From NCBI RefSeq assembly GCF_024105735.1, contig NZ_JAAAML010000002.1, positions 124,001 to 188,000 of the forward strand: DNA of 64,000 bases, in the 5' to 3' direction. The position numbers and the translations under genes were made by a program. This document shows, in pieces, positions 38,137 through 45,997 of this stretch (the first letter of the stretch is position 1; the number at the start of each line of letters is the position of its first letter). The stretch comes from Parahoeflea alexandrii (lineage in GTDB: Bacteria > Pseudomonadota > Alphaproteobacteria > Rhizobiales > Rhizobiaceae). The notes beneath the pieces were generated by a model. That model was given only the letters and a program-made list of their open reading frames with translations. It searched no databases and was not told the origin of the DNA.

Positions 38137-38859
38137 TCAGAGGCTTATGTCGGCGTTCAGCCGGCGGTCCTCGGTGATGTAGGTCTGGATCTGCCGCACG
38201 ATCTGCTGTGCATGCGCCTGGGCGATCCGGTCGGCCGCCTCGATATCCTGCCGGTCGATCGCCGCGATCATGTCCTCGTGCTCCTGCAGGTAGACCCGCG
38301 GCAAGGCATCATTGTGCGATGAATAATAGAGCCGCAGCAGCCGGCGGCCTTCGTCCAGCAGCCGGCTGAAAAGATCGGTGTAGTAGCGGTTGCGTCCCGC
38401 CTGCGCGATCCGCACATGGAAATTGCGGTTGACCTCGATCATCGCTGGCACATCGCGCGCCTCGACGGCCAGCGTATAACCCCGCTGCAATTCACGGATC
38501 GCTTCCAGGTCATCTTGCGTCCGGCTTGCCGCTGCCAGCCGCGTCGTCACCCGGTACATCAGCGACAACGCGTCGAAGAACTGCGACAGGTTGGGAAAAT
38601 CGATCGGCGCGACAATGGTGAACCTGTTGGGCAGTGTCACCACCAGCCCTTCACCGGCGAGCTTGACCATCGCCTCGCGCACGGGGGTCCGGGAAATGCC
38701 GAACCGCTCGGCGAGCTTGACCTCGTCAACCGGGCTGCCTGGCTCCAGTGTCAGGTTGAGGATCTCGTGCCTGAGCGTCTCGTAGACCGCACCGACACCC
38801 TGACCGCGCTTGCGCTTTGCATCGGGAAGCTGCACCGGACCCGGTTCGTCAAGGCTCAT
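38137..38859 (-). CDS. GntR-family regulator (FCD type), HypR-like
   Basis: The 240-aa protein has an N-terminal GntR winged helix (VYETLRHEILNLTLEPGSPVDEVKLAERFGISRTPVREAMVKLAGEGLV, about 25-72) and a C-terminal all-helical FCD ligand domain with the metal-binding Asp/His residues (NRNFHVRIAQAG near 145; EHEDMIAAIDRQD near 195). Its position upstream of the HypD-like deaminase suggests control of it. The start at 38859 has GGAG close by. Four 16-bp tandem repeats begin 9 bp upstream of the ATG, listed separately. Confidence 0.88.
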   Translation of the reverse strand: MSLDEPGPVQLPDAKRKRGQGVGAVYETLRHEILNLTLEPGSPVDEVKLAERFGISRTPVREAMVKLAGEGLVVTLPNRFTIVAPIDFPNLSQFFDALSLMYRVTTRLAAASRTQDDLEAIRELQRGYTLAVEARDVPAMIEVNRNFHVRIAQAGRNRYYTDLFSRLLDEGRRLLRLYYSSHNDALPRVYLQEHEDMIAAIDRQDIEAADRIAQAHAQQIVRQIQTYITEDRRLNADISL

Positions 38860-38867
38860 CTCTCACT

Positions 38868-38931
38868 CCAGTTTCCCGTCCTGCCAGTTTCCCGCCCGGC
38901 CAGTTTCCCGCCCGGCCAGTTTCCATCCGCC
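38868..38931. repeat. Four tandem 16-bp repeats
   Basis: Units CCAGTTTCCCGTCCTG, CCAGTTTCCCGCCCGG (twice, identical) and CCAGTTTCCATCCGCC follow one another without gaps. The array lies in the 5' leader of the gntR gene next to its ribosome site. Confidence 0.9.
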
Positions 38932-39208
38932 AGGCTGCCCGGACAGAATTCGACGACTCACGACAATTCAGGATAGCGACCGGACGACATATCTACGGAC
39001 AACGGCATGGAGGGTCAATTATTCCGCAAAGCCGCCCCATCCGCCACAGGACCCCACCATTTCTCTTCACGAAACCGGCTCATGCGCCAAATCCTCAAAT
39101 AAGAGAGATATTGTACGACATCAAACCATATTCGCAGACAGGGTTGCCATGGCCGGCACAGCCAGGCAGCCGGGCATGAAAACGGAGAAGCTGAGACCGG
39201 CAAACCCG
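38932..39208. other. Intergenic region before gntR
   Basis: Together with the tandem repeats this makes a 349-bp gap between the GGDEF-EAL stop and gntR. It should hold the gntR promoter. Short overlapping frames on the plus strand have no protein character. I see no terminator for the GGDEF-EAL gene. Confidence 0.4.
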
Positions 39209-41059
39209 TCAGGCAGTAGTGCGCAGCTGCGCCTCACCATTCACCGCCCTGGATTTTCCGCCATCGACTGATCGCAGCAGGGTTGCGATCGTCTCGCTAT
39301 CGACGGGACGGAAGTAATGATAACCCTGAGCCAGAGGACAGCCGATCTCGAGCAGCCGCTCCGCCTGTTCGGCGGTTTCGATCCCTTCGGCGATGATGCC
39401 GACTTGCATCTTCCGCGCCATGCTGATCAGGGCCTCGACAATGGCTCCACAGGCCATGTCCGTGAGCAGGCTGTCGACAAAGGACTTGTCGATCTTGATG
39501 TAGTCGACCGGAAAATCCTTCAAATGACTGAGCGAGGCAAAGCCGGTGCCGAAGTCGTCCAGCGCAACCTGCAGGCCCAGCGCTCTCAGACGCGCCACCT
39601 GGCTCGCCACGCTCTGGTCCATGAGCACATTCTCTGTCACTTCGATCTGGAGATAGGACAGTGGGACACCGTGCCTCCGGAAGGCCGCCTGCAGACGCTC
39701 CTCGAGATCGCCGCGCTGAAAATCAACCGTTGAAAGGTTGAGCGCCACATGGCGCAGTCCAAGCCCTTCGTCGATCCAGCCACGCATCGCGCTGGCAATC
39801 TGTTCCAGCATGCAGCTGGCCAGGCGAAACGCATTCTTGGAATCGGTCAGCCCCATGGAAAAGGCGCCGGCGCTGATGATCTCTCCCTCATCGGTGCGGA
39901 TCCGGGCAAGCGCCTCCACCCCGACGATCTTGGCGCGGCGGATACAGATCACCGGCTGGAAATGGGCAAAGACCCGGTTCTCATCCAGCGCCTTGCCCAG
40001 CAGTGCGGTCTGTTCGGTGCGGCACTGGATTGCGGTGCGCAATCCTGGGTGAAAGTGGATGTATCCGCCTCGGGCGGTGCTCTTCGCGTGATAAAGCGCC
40101 AGATCGGCATTCTGACGCAGCTCGTTGGCGCTGATGCCATCCATCTTGCTCACAACCCCGCCAATGGTGACTTGCGGCACGATCGTGTTGCCATCACATT
40201 CGCAGGCGGGCTCCATCCGGTCCAGCAGCCGCTGCGCGAGCATGGCAAGGTGGTCGGCATCGTCACAGCGGGGACAAATCACGGCAAACTCGTCTCCACC
40301 AAGCCGGTAGACGCTGACGCCGGGGCCCAGACTGGCAAGCCGGCGCGCAATCTCGCGGATCAGGGCATCCCCCACGGAATGCCCCATGCTGTCATTGACC
40401 TGCTTGAGATTGTCCATGTCGAGCAGGAGCAGGCCGAACCGGCGCTGCTGAACGCTCATGGTTTGAGTAAGCTCCTGGTCAAAAGCGTAACGGTTGGACA
40501 GGCCGGTGAGCTGATCGTGATAGGCCAGGTGCTGCAGCTTGCTGCTGACTTCCGCCCGTTCCATGGCGATTGAGCAGAGATGGACACAGGTGTCGACCAG
40601 CTGGCGCTCCATGTCGGTCGGCCCGCGCGGTTCGCTGTAGTAGAATGCAAAGGTGCCAACCACCCGGCCCTCGGGTGACTTGATAGGGCTGGACCAGCAG
40701 GCCTTCAGTCCCAGCGGAAGCACAAGATCAGTGAAGCCGTTCCAGCGGAAATCAGTCTCGATATCGATGGCTTCGACCGGAACACCGAGATAGGCAGCCG
40801 TGCCGCAGGATCCGACCTCCGGCCCGATGGCAATGCCATCGATCGCCTCACCATAGGATTGGGGCAGGCTTGGCCCGGCAACCGGATGGATCAGACCTTC
40901 GCTGTCGACCGCTGCGATCGTGCAGATCGCACCCGGCGCAAGAGTCTCGGCACGCCGGCACAATACATCAGCAACACTGCCGAAGTCCGTGCCCGTGGCA
41001 ACGGCCTCCAGTATCTCGTTCTGCAATGCAGACAATTCGAAGCTAAGTCCGGGTTGCAT
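39209..41059 (-). CDS. GAF-GGDEF-EAL cyclic-di-GMP protein
   Basis: The 616-aa cytoplasmic protein has an N-terminal GAF domain (about 20-165, with the Cys-containing GSCGTAAYLG), a GGDEF domain (185-340) and an EAL domain (350-600). The cyclase active site is intact (RLGGDEFAV near 254), so diguanylate cyclase activity is possible. The phosphodiesterase residues are also present: EAL within GVEALARI, NLS, EVTEN, DDFGTGFAS, KIDKSF and AEGIET. No RxxD inhibitory site is obvious. The net activity may depend on the GAF ligand. No adjacent partner gene suggests a pathway. Confidence 0.94.
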   Translation of the reverse strand: MQPGLSFELSALQNEILEAVATGTDFGSVADVLCRRAETLAPGAICTIAAVDSEGLIHPVAGPSLPQSYGEAIDGIAIGPEVGSCGTAAYLGVPVEAIDIETDFRWNGFTDLVLPLGLKACWSSPIKSPEGRVVGTFAFYYSEPRGPTDMERQLVDTCVHLCSIAMERAEVSSKLQHLAYHDQLTGLSNRYAFDQELTQTMSVQQRRFGLLLLDMDNLKQVNDSMGHSVGDALIREIARRLASLGPGVSVYRLGGDEFAVICPRCDDADHLAMLAQRLLDRMEPACECDGNTIVPQVTIGGVVSKMDGISANELRQNADLALYHAKSTARGGYIHFHPGLRTAIQCRTEQTALLGKALDENRVFAHFQPVICIRRAKIVGVEALARIRTDEGEIISAGAFSMGLTDSKNAFRLASCMLEQIASAMRGWIDEGLGLRHVALNLSTVDFQRGDLEERLQAAFRRHGVPLSYLQIEVTENVLMDQSVASQVARLRALGLQVALDDFGTGFASLSHLKDFPVDYIKIDKSFVDSLLTDMACGAIVEALISMARKMQVGIIAEGIETAEQAERLLEIGCPLAQGYHYFRPVDSETIATLLRSVDGGKSRAVNGEAQLRTTA

Positions 41060-41277
41060 GAGCTGTTCCTTTGCTTACACCTCGACACAAAAGCAAAAGC
41101 TAATGTGGATTCTCTTTACACGAACCCAGATTGCGCATTTTCGAGCCAATCTCCCGCGGAAGGTTGCATGGTGGTTAACAGATGTTTACACCATTGGCGC
41201 GAGAAAATCGGCCGTGCAACACACCGCTCCTTGCGCGCAGGCAATGGCTGCATATAGACTCCCGTTGAGGTACACAC

Positions 41278-41883
41278 ATGTCAGAAGACCTGAGGCTTTC
41301 CAGCCCTTCCGCCCTGCGCAATCGCGGCCCGATCACCGAAGTGTTGCGCAATATCCTGCCTGAAAGCGGAACTGTTCTGGAGATTGCCAGCGGCTCCGGC
41401 GAACACGTCACCTCTTTTGCAGCCTCGTTTCCCGCACTGACCTGGCAGCCCTCAGACCTCTCGGTGCAAGCACGCACATCCATATCGCAATGGATTGAAG
41501 CGGAAGCGGTGGCCAATGTTCTGCCGCCACTCGATCTGGATGCTGCGAGCGGCACCTGGCCGGTTGACCATGCTGATGCGATCATGGCCATCAACATGAT
41601 CCACATCAGCCCCTGGCAGACAACTGAAGGGTTGCTGAAGGGAGCAGGCAGATGTTTGCCTTTAGGCGGCCTGCTCTTTCTCTACGGCCCCTTCCGGCAT
41701 GAAGGGCACCCTTTTGCCCAAAGCAATATCGATTTCGACACGAGCCTGCGCGCCCGCGATCCCGCCTGGGGGATTCGCAAGCTGGAGAACGTGGCGAGCC
41801 TCGCCGGACAGTCTGGCCTGATCCTGACCTCGGTCATCGAGATGCCCGCAAACAATCTCTCGGTCGTCTTCCGGCGGCAGTAG
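41278..41883 (+). CDS. SAM-dependent methyltransferase-like protein (DUF938)
   Basis: The 201-aa protein is of the DUF938 family and has a Rossmann SAM site: VLEIASGSGEHVTSFAASFP near 33-52, with the acidic SDLSVQA strand end near 60 and INMIHISPW near 106. The C-terminal half has the family motif LFLYGPFRHEGHPFAQSN and MPANNLSVVFRR. No substrate has been settled for the family as far as I know. It is monocistronic and followed by an intergenic mosaic repeat. Confidence 0.85.
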   Translation: MSEDLRLSSPSALRNRGPITEVLRNILPESGTVLEIASGSGEHVTSFAASFPALTWQPSDLSVQARTSISQWIEAEAVANVLPPLDLDAASGTWPVDHADAIMAINMIHISPWQTTEGLLKGAGRCLPLGGLLFLYGPFRHEGHPFAQSNIDFDTSLRARDPAWGIRKLENVASLAGQSGLILTSVIEMPANNLSVVFRRQ

Positions 41884-41926
41884 AGCCACCGCCAGAAGGA
41901 TTGTGTCGTACCGGTTCATGTCGCGT

Positions 41927-42028
41927 TAGAGCGTGCAGCGGTTTTGCGACAATCACTTGCAGAGAATAGAGGCAAGCGCGCGCCTGAAACCGGTGCCAAA
42001 TGAGACGCTTGGCGAGTGATGCGCTCTA
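41927..42028. mobile_element. RIME-like intergenic mosaic element
   Basis: The 102-bp element is bounded by TAGAGCG (41927-41933) and its exact inverse CGCTCTA (42022-42028). Inside it are imperfect inverted copies of ATCACT-GC and GGTTT/AAACC. The terminal TAGAGC and the GCGGTTTTGCG interior resemble rhizobial intergenic mosaic elements. It carries no frame. Its right end supplies the TAG stop codon of the rhodanese gene. Confidence 0.65.
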
Positions 42029-42628
42029 GGTGCCCTCGCCGGTAACGCTCAGGCCCAGCACCCGCCAGCTCTGCATGCCGCCGCGATAGTAGAAGATGCG
42101 CTCGGCCGGATAGCCTGCAGCTATCATGGCGCGGATCGCGGTCGGAGACTGGCCACACCACAACCCGTTGCAGAACAGCGCCACCCGTTTGGCATTTTCA
42201 CAGTCCCAGCCATCGAAATCCGGTTCGCAGCCAAGCTGGCTCAACCGGTCACCCGTCTCGGTGTAGGGCAGATTGATAGCGCCCGGAATCGACCCGCCGC
42301 GGAACCAGTCGACCGTGCGGCTGTCGACGACGATCGCCTCCGGATCCTTGAGCATGTCGATCAGTTCGACCTCTCCGATCGTCGTCACCCCTTCCGCCGG
42401 CGAGATCGGCTGGATGCAGAACGGCGGACACGCCCGCGAAGTGCGGGCAAACTCACCGGTGATTTCGTGCTCCTGATCCTGGATCCGGCGTATCTCCACC
42501 GGCCCTTCTTCGGTCTCCACGGTGACGCTCTGCATCTCCGACGTGATCCCGACCTTTAGCTCCTCGGCTGCCACCGACCCGCCAAGCGCCATCAGTGCAA
42601 AGCCAATAACGGTGAAATATCTGATCAT
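42026..42628 (-). CDS. Exported rhodanese-domain protein
   Basis: The 200-aa protein has a Sec signal peptide (MIRYFTVIGFALMALGGSVA, cleavage before AEELK). The rhodanese domain (about 95-195) contains VVDSRTVDWFRGGSIPGAINLPY and the active-site loop CNGLWCGQSPTAIRAMI, with the cysteine of the loop as sulfur carrier. Periplasmic single-domain rhodaneses are often tied to sulfur or quinoprotein dehydrogenase systems; no such genes are near. The ATG at 42628 has GGGAGGA upstream. The last codons read into a RIME-like element that provides the stop codon, so the original C terminus may differ. Confidence 0.85.
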   Translation of the reverse strand: MIRYFTVIGFALMALGGSVAAEELKVGITSEMQSVTVETEEGPVEIRRIQDQEHEITGEFARTSRACPPFCIQPISPAEGVTTIGEVELIDMLKDPEAIVVDSRTVDWFRGGSIPGAINLPYTETGDRLSQLGCEPDFDGWDCENAKRVALFCNGLWCGQSPTAIRAMIAAGYPAERIFYYRGGMQSWRVLGLSVTGEGT

Positions 42629-43037
42629 GTGATCCTCCCTTGAAAGGACAACACATAGCAGGTTCTTTATATGATAGTGAAGACCATCAGGAGCCCTGTG
42701 GGGGCTCGTGCCCCACAGATTGAGAGCCTTGGCGACCGGAAACACGTGGTCCGGTCAGTTCACTCGCGGATACATCTGCGGCAGAGAGAAGCGGATATTG
42801 ACGCAGACCTTGCCGAACGAGGTTGTTGAAACGCCTTGGATCACGGAAGGCGCTTTATTGCATCGCTCACCAAGCACCTGCTCCTCTACCTTCACTGAAC
42901 AACTGATATAGTGCCAGTTCGGTCATCCGGGACGGCTGTAGCTCTTCCTGAAACCAGGCATTGCTGATGGCTGCGCGGAAGGCCGATTTCAGAGGTCTGA
43001 ACGTCTGCAATTCTTGCCCGGTTGCTGGTCAGAAAAC
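42629..43037. other. Intergenic region between rhodanese and otnC
   Basis: This 409-bp stretch holds the rhodanese promoter and a hairpin, CTGTGGGG (42696-42703) with CCCCACAG (42711-42718). Short frames on both strands (42708-42911 plus, 42892-43116 minus) have no ribosome site or recognisable domain. On the minus strand between about 43040 and 42800 fragments in shifted frames look protein-like, so decayed coding DNA is possible. Confidence 0.4.
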
Positions 43038-43682
43038 CTACCAGCTGACGTCGAACCTTTCGGCGAGATCCGATACCTGCGCTTGTGTCAGCAATGTCGG
43101 TGAAAGACCTCGGCACAGAAGGGTTAGTTTTGCCGCTTCCTCCAACTCTTCCATCGCATAGACGGCCGCGTCGAGATCCTTGCCGCAGACCACCGGTCCG
43201 TGATTGGCGAGAAGCACCGCGGATCGCTTGCCAAGCAGGCCTCTAACGGCGTCACCCATGGCCGGATCGCCCGGCATGAAATAGGGCAGCAGCTTGACCC
43301 GGCCGAGCTTCATCACGCTGTAGGCGGTGATCGGCGGGATCACATTGTCCGGGTCGGTTTCCGGCAGCACCGAAAGAACCACAGAGTGGCAGGAATGCAG
43401 ATGCACCACGGCGCCCGCGCCATGCCGGGTTTCGTAAAACGCGCTGTGCAGCGGAATCTCCTTGGTCGGCGCGTCGCCGCTGACCAACTGGCCCGACGTG
43501 TCTATGAGACTGATGCGCCCCGGATCGATGAACCCCATGCTTGATCCCGTCGGCGTCACCAGCAGCCGGCCATCCGACAGGCGCACCGAGATGTTGCCGG
43601 AAGAGCCGTTGGTCAGGCCGCGATCGAACATCGATTTTGCCCAGCGGGCGATCCCGTCACGCGCCTTGGTTTCCTCGCTCAT
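43038..43682 (-). CDS. otnC: 3-oxo-tetronate 4-phosphate decarboxylase OtnC
   Basis: The 214-aa protein is a class II aldolase/adducin-family metal enzyme. It shows LTNGSSGNISVR near 23, the active Glu in PTKEIPLHSAFY near 74, the metal-binding HLHSCHS near 94-100 and LLANHGPVV near 157. Next to OtnK it fits OtnC, which decarboxylates 3-oxo-tetronate 4-phosphate to dihydroxyacetone phosphate. Its ATG overlaps the OtnK stop as ATGA, showing translational coupling. It is the last gene of the cluster operon. Related class II aldolases act on fuculose or ribulose phosphates, so the call rests on the OtnK neighbour. Confidence 0.87.
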   Translation of the reverse strand: MSEETKARDGIARWAKSMFDRGLTNGSSGNISVRLSDGRLLVTPTGSSMGFIDPGRISLIDTSGQLVSGDAPTKEIPLHSAFYETRHGAGAVVHLHSCHSVVLSVLPETDPDNVIPPITAYSVMKLGRVKLLPYFMPGDPAMGDAVRGLLGKRSAVLLANHGPVVCGKDLDAAVYAMEELEEAAKLTLLCRGLSPTLLTQAQVSDLAERFDVSW

Positions 43683-44908
43683 TGATCCCCCGCAAGCCTT
43701 GCCATTGCCGTTGTGAAAAAATCCTTGTCACCGAAATTGCCGGATTTCAGCGCAATCGCCAGCGCCCGGTCGTCGACCCGCAGAGCCGGTACACCGGCGG
43801 CAAGCCGGCCCCCGACGCCCAGTGTCCCGGCCCCGATGCCCTTGACGACGGCCCCGGAGGTTTCGCCCCCGGCGGAGACAATGCGCGCGATCCCGCGACC
43901 CACCAGTTCCGCGGCGAGGTCACGGAACAAAAGCTCGATCCGCTCTGCCACAACGTCGCGGCCATACCGCTCCTGCGCAGCCTTGACGGCTTCGGGATCA
44001 GCCGACGAATAGACCAGCGGTGCGTCATGCGACTGGGCCATGACCCAGTCGGCGGCGCTTTGCGCAGTGTGGGTGCCGTTCATGACATCGTCGGCGGTCA
44101 ATTCCAGCGACGGGGTGAGGTCTCTGTAAGTGCTGATTTGCGCCCGCGTGGCCAGCGAGCAGGACCCCGACAGCACAACGCCCTTCCCGGCAACTCCGGC
44201 CCAGGACGGCGAGCCCGGTTGGAAACCGAAATTCAGCGGCAGACCCAGCGCGATGCCGGAGCCGCCGCAGAGCAGTTTGCGCCCCTTTGCAGCGGTGCCG
44301 ATCGTGTGGAGATCCTCATCCTGAATGGCGTCGACAATGAACATCGCTCTCAGCGCAGCAAGCGCATCGGACACTTGCGCGGCTCCTTTGGACACTGTCA
44401 GGAATGGTACATGCGCCACCGGCCAGCCGGTCTGCCGTCCAAGCACCCGCCTCAGGTCCGGATCGGTCATCGGTGTGAGCGGATGGTTCTGCATGCCGCT
44501 CTCACTGAGCAGCGTGTCCCCGACGAACAGATGCCCCTGGTAGACACTCCTCCCATTTTCCGGAAAGGCCGGGCAGACAATCACCGACGTTTCGCCCAGA
44601 CGCTCGGCCAGGGCTTCAACCACCGGGCCGATATTGCCCGCTTCGGTGGAATCGAAGGTCGAGCAGACCTTGAAGACGATTTGTCCCGCACCCTTGTCCG
44701 TCAGCCAGTCGCAGGCCTTCAGCGATTGCTCGACCGCCTCAGCCACCGGCGCGGTGCGGGATTTGAGAGAGATCACGGCCGCATCGCAGTCTGGACACTC
44801 CTGTTCCGGTATCCCAGCCAGCAAAAGCGTTTTCATCCCGGCTTCGGCGAGCGTCAGGGCAATGTCCGACGCCCCGGTGAAATCGTCGGCGATAACACCG
44901 ATCTTCAC
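43679..44908 (-). CDS. otnK: 3-oxo-tetronate kinase OtnK (DUF1537)
   Basis: The 409-aa kinase is of the two-domain DUF1537 family that phosphorylates four-carbon sugar acids. The N-terminal substrate domain has GVIADDFTGASDIALTLAEAG near 4-24 and VCPAFPENGRSVYQGHLFV near 144-162. The C-terminal nucleotide domain has LSGSCSLATRAQ near 246 and VSAGGETSGAVVKGIG near 344. It starts with GTG overlapping the lactonase stop as GTGA. Together with OtnC this gives the two final steps to dihydroxyacetone phosphate. The isomerase OtnI is encoded 7 kb away. Confidence 0.92.
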   Translation of the reverse strand: MKIGVIADDFTGASDIALTLAEAGMKTLLLAGIPEQECPDCDAAVISLKSRTAPVAEAVEQSLKACDWLTDKGAGQIVFKVCSTFDSTEAGNIGPVVEALAERLGETSVIVCPAFPENGRSVYQGHLFVGDTLLSESGMQNHPLTPMTDPDLRRVLGRQTGWPVAHVPFLTVSKGAAQVSDALAALRAMFIVDAIQDEDLHTIGTAAKGRKLLCGGSGIALGLPLNFGFQPGSPSWAGVAGKGVVLSGSCSLATRAQISTYRDLTPSLELTADDVMNGTHTAQSAADWVMAQSHDAPLVYSSADPEAVKAAQERYGRDVVAERIELLFRDLAAELVGRGIARIVSAGGETSGAVVKGIGAGTLGVGGRLAAGVPALRVDDRALAIALKSGNFGDKDFFTTAMARLAGDQ

Positions 44909-45699
44909 AGCGTGAACTCCCTTGCAGGACCGCGGTCGAGCCTGACGGCATAGTCCGGCCCCGCACGCTCGAACAGGTTCATCACCAGCGGGTCATGGCC
45001 CGGAATGAGCAGGCTGCGATGGCTGGCCAGCGCCTGTATCCGGTCAAACCCCTCCAGCATGTTCTGCAGATCGACCACGATCGGAAACGGTTTGCGGGCA
45101 AACACGTTTTCATAATAATGCGCAGCATCCGATGCCAGGCAGAGCCATCCGGATGTGGTTCGCACCCGCACCGCCTGCAGCCCGCGCGAATGCCCGCCGA
45201 TGCAATGCACCGTGACGCCCTCGGCAACTTCACCGTCGCCATCGTGAAACACCACCCGCCCCGAATAGACCCGCTTGACCGCCTCGCAGACATGATCGGC
45301 TGAAAACGGCATCCGCAGCGTGTCATGGCACATGCACGGCCCGGTGGCGTAGGCCATTTCGGCGGCCTGCAGATGAATGGTGGCATTGGGAAACTGGCTG
45401 AGACCACCGGCATGATCATAGTGCAGATGGGTGACGATCAGGGTGGTAATATCCTCTGGCTTGAGGCCGATGCCTCCCAGCGCAGCCGCCGGTTCGCGGA
45501 TGATCGGCCGATCCCGGCGCCGGGCCTCGGCTTCATCGTAACCGGTGTCGACCAGAATGACCTGATCACCGGATTTCAGCACCCAGATGAAATAATCCAT
45601 CTCATGCGGCTGGTCGTGGTTGTCGTCGAAGATGAAGCTGTCCTTGCGCGTCCGGCTGTTCCGGTCGGCATATTTCAGCGCATAGACTTCCCAGTTCAT
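44905..45699 (-). CDS. Metallo-beta-lactamase-fold lactonase-like hydrolase
   Basis: The 264-aa protein belongs to the MBL superfamily. The metal motif HLHYDHAGGL is near residue 91, with further ligands in GGHSRGLQ near 169, ASDAAHYYE near 190 and IPGHDPLV near 234. The overall layout (VDTGYDEAEARRRDR, then HLHYDH) resembles AttM/AhlD-type N-acyl-homoserine lactonases. In this operon a sugar-lactone hydrolase is more likely, opening a tetrono- or similar lactone before oxidation and phosphorylation. It overlaps both neighbours by 4 bp. Quorum quenching cannot be excluded. Confidence 0.85.
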   Translation of the reverse strand: MNWEVYALKYADRNSRTRKDSFIFDDNHDQPHEMDYFIWVLKSGDQVILVDTGYDEAEARRRDRPIIREPAAALGGIGLKPEDITTLIVTHLHYDHAGGLSQFPNATIHLQAAEMAYATGPCMCHDTLRMPFSADHVCEAVKRVYSGRVVFHDGDGEVAEGVTVHCIGGHSRGLQAVRVRTTSGWLCLASDAAHYYENVFARKPFPIVVDLQNMLEGFDRIQALASHRSLLIPGHDPLVMNLFERAGPDYAVRLDRGPAREFTL

Positions 45700-45986
45700 T
45701 GATGCACCGTGGCAAAGGTCCGCACGTCCTTGTCTTCGATCATCGCCCCGACCGCACTGTCGAACCGCTTGTAGTGCGGCGTCTGGCGGTGCGCATCAAA
45801 ACCGGCGAGACCGGAATAGACTTCGTAGAGAAACACGGTGCCGGGTTGGTCTGCGTCGGTGCAGACGTCGAACTGATGGCACTCGGGTTCGTCCGCGACC
45901 GAGGCACGCGCGTTCTCCAGCATCAGCGGCATGAACCGGTCCATCTGGCCAGCCTTGATCTTGAACGTCACGACAACAGCAAACAT
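45696..45986 (-). CDS. ABM-domain protein, LsrG-like
   Basis: The 96-aa protein is one antibiotic biosynthesis monooxygenase (dimeric alpha-beta barrel) domain: FAVVVTFKIKAGQMDRFMPLMLENARASVADEPECHQFDV, then FLYEVYSGLAGFDAHRQTPHYKRF. The HxxTPHY pattern resembles LsrG, an isomerase in AI-2 sugar breakdown, rather than true monooxygenases. In a sugar-acid operon an isomerase or mutarotase-like role is plausible. It overlaps the lactonase gene by 4 bp and follows dctM by 11 bp. Confidence 0.8.
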   Translation of the reverse strand: MFAVVVTFKIKAGQMDRFMPLMLENARASVADEPECHQFDVCTDADQPGTVFLYEVYSGLAGFDAHRQTPHYKRFDSAVGAMIEDKDVRTFATVHQ

Positions 45987-45997
45987 GATTACCTCAC

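Noticed and set aside
42708-42911. 67-aa plus-strand frame
   Set aside because: It has no ribosome site, no domain and lies in a region with mixed-frame remnants.
44905-45699. Dedicated quorum-quenching AHL lactonase
   Set aside because: The fold fits, but tight 4-bp overlaps with sugar-acid genes make a sugar-lactone substrate more likely.
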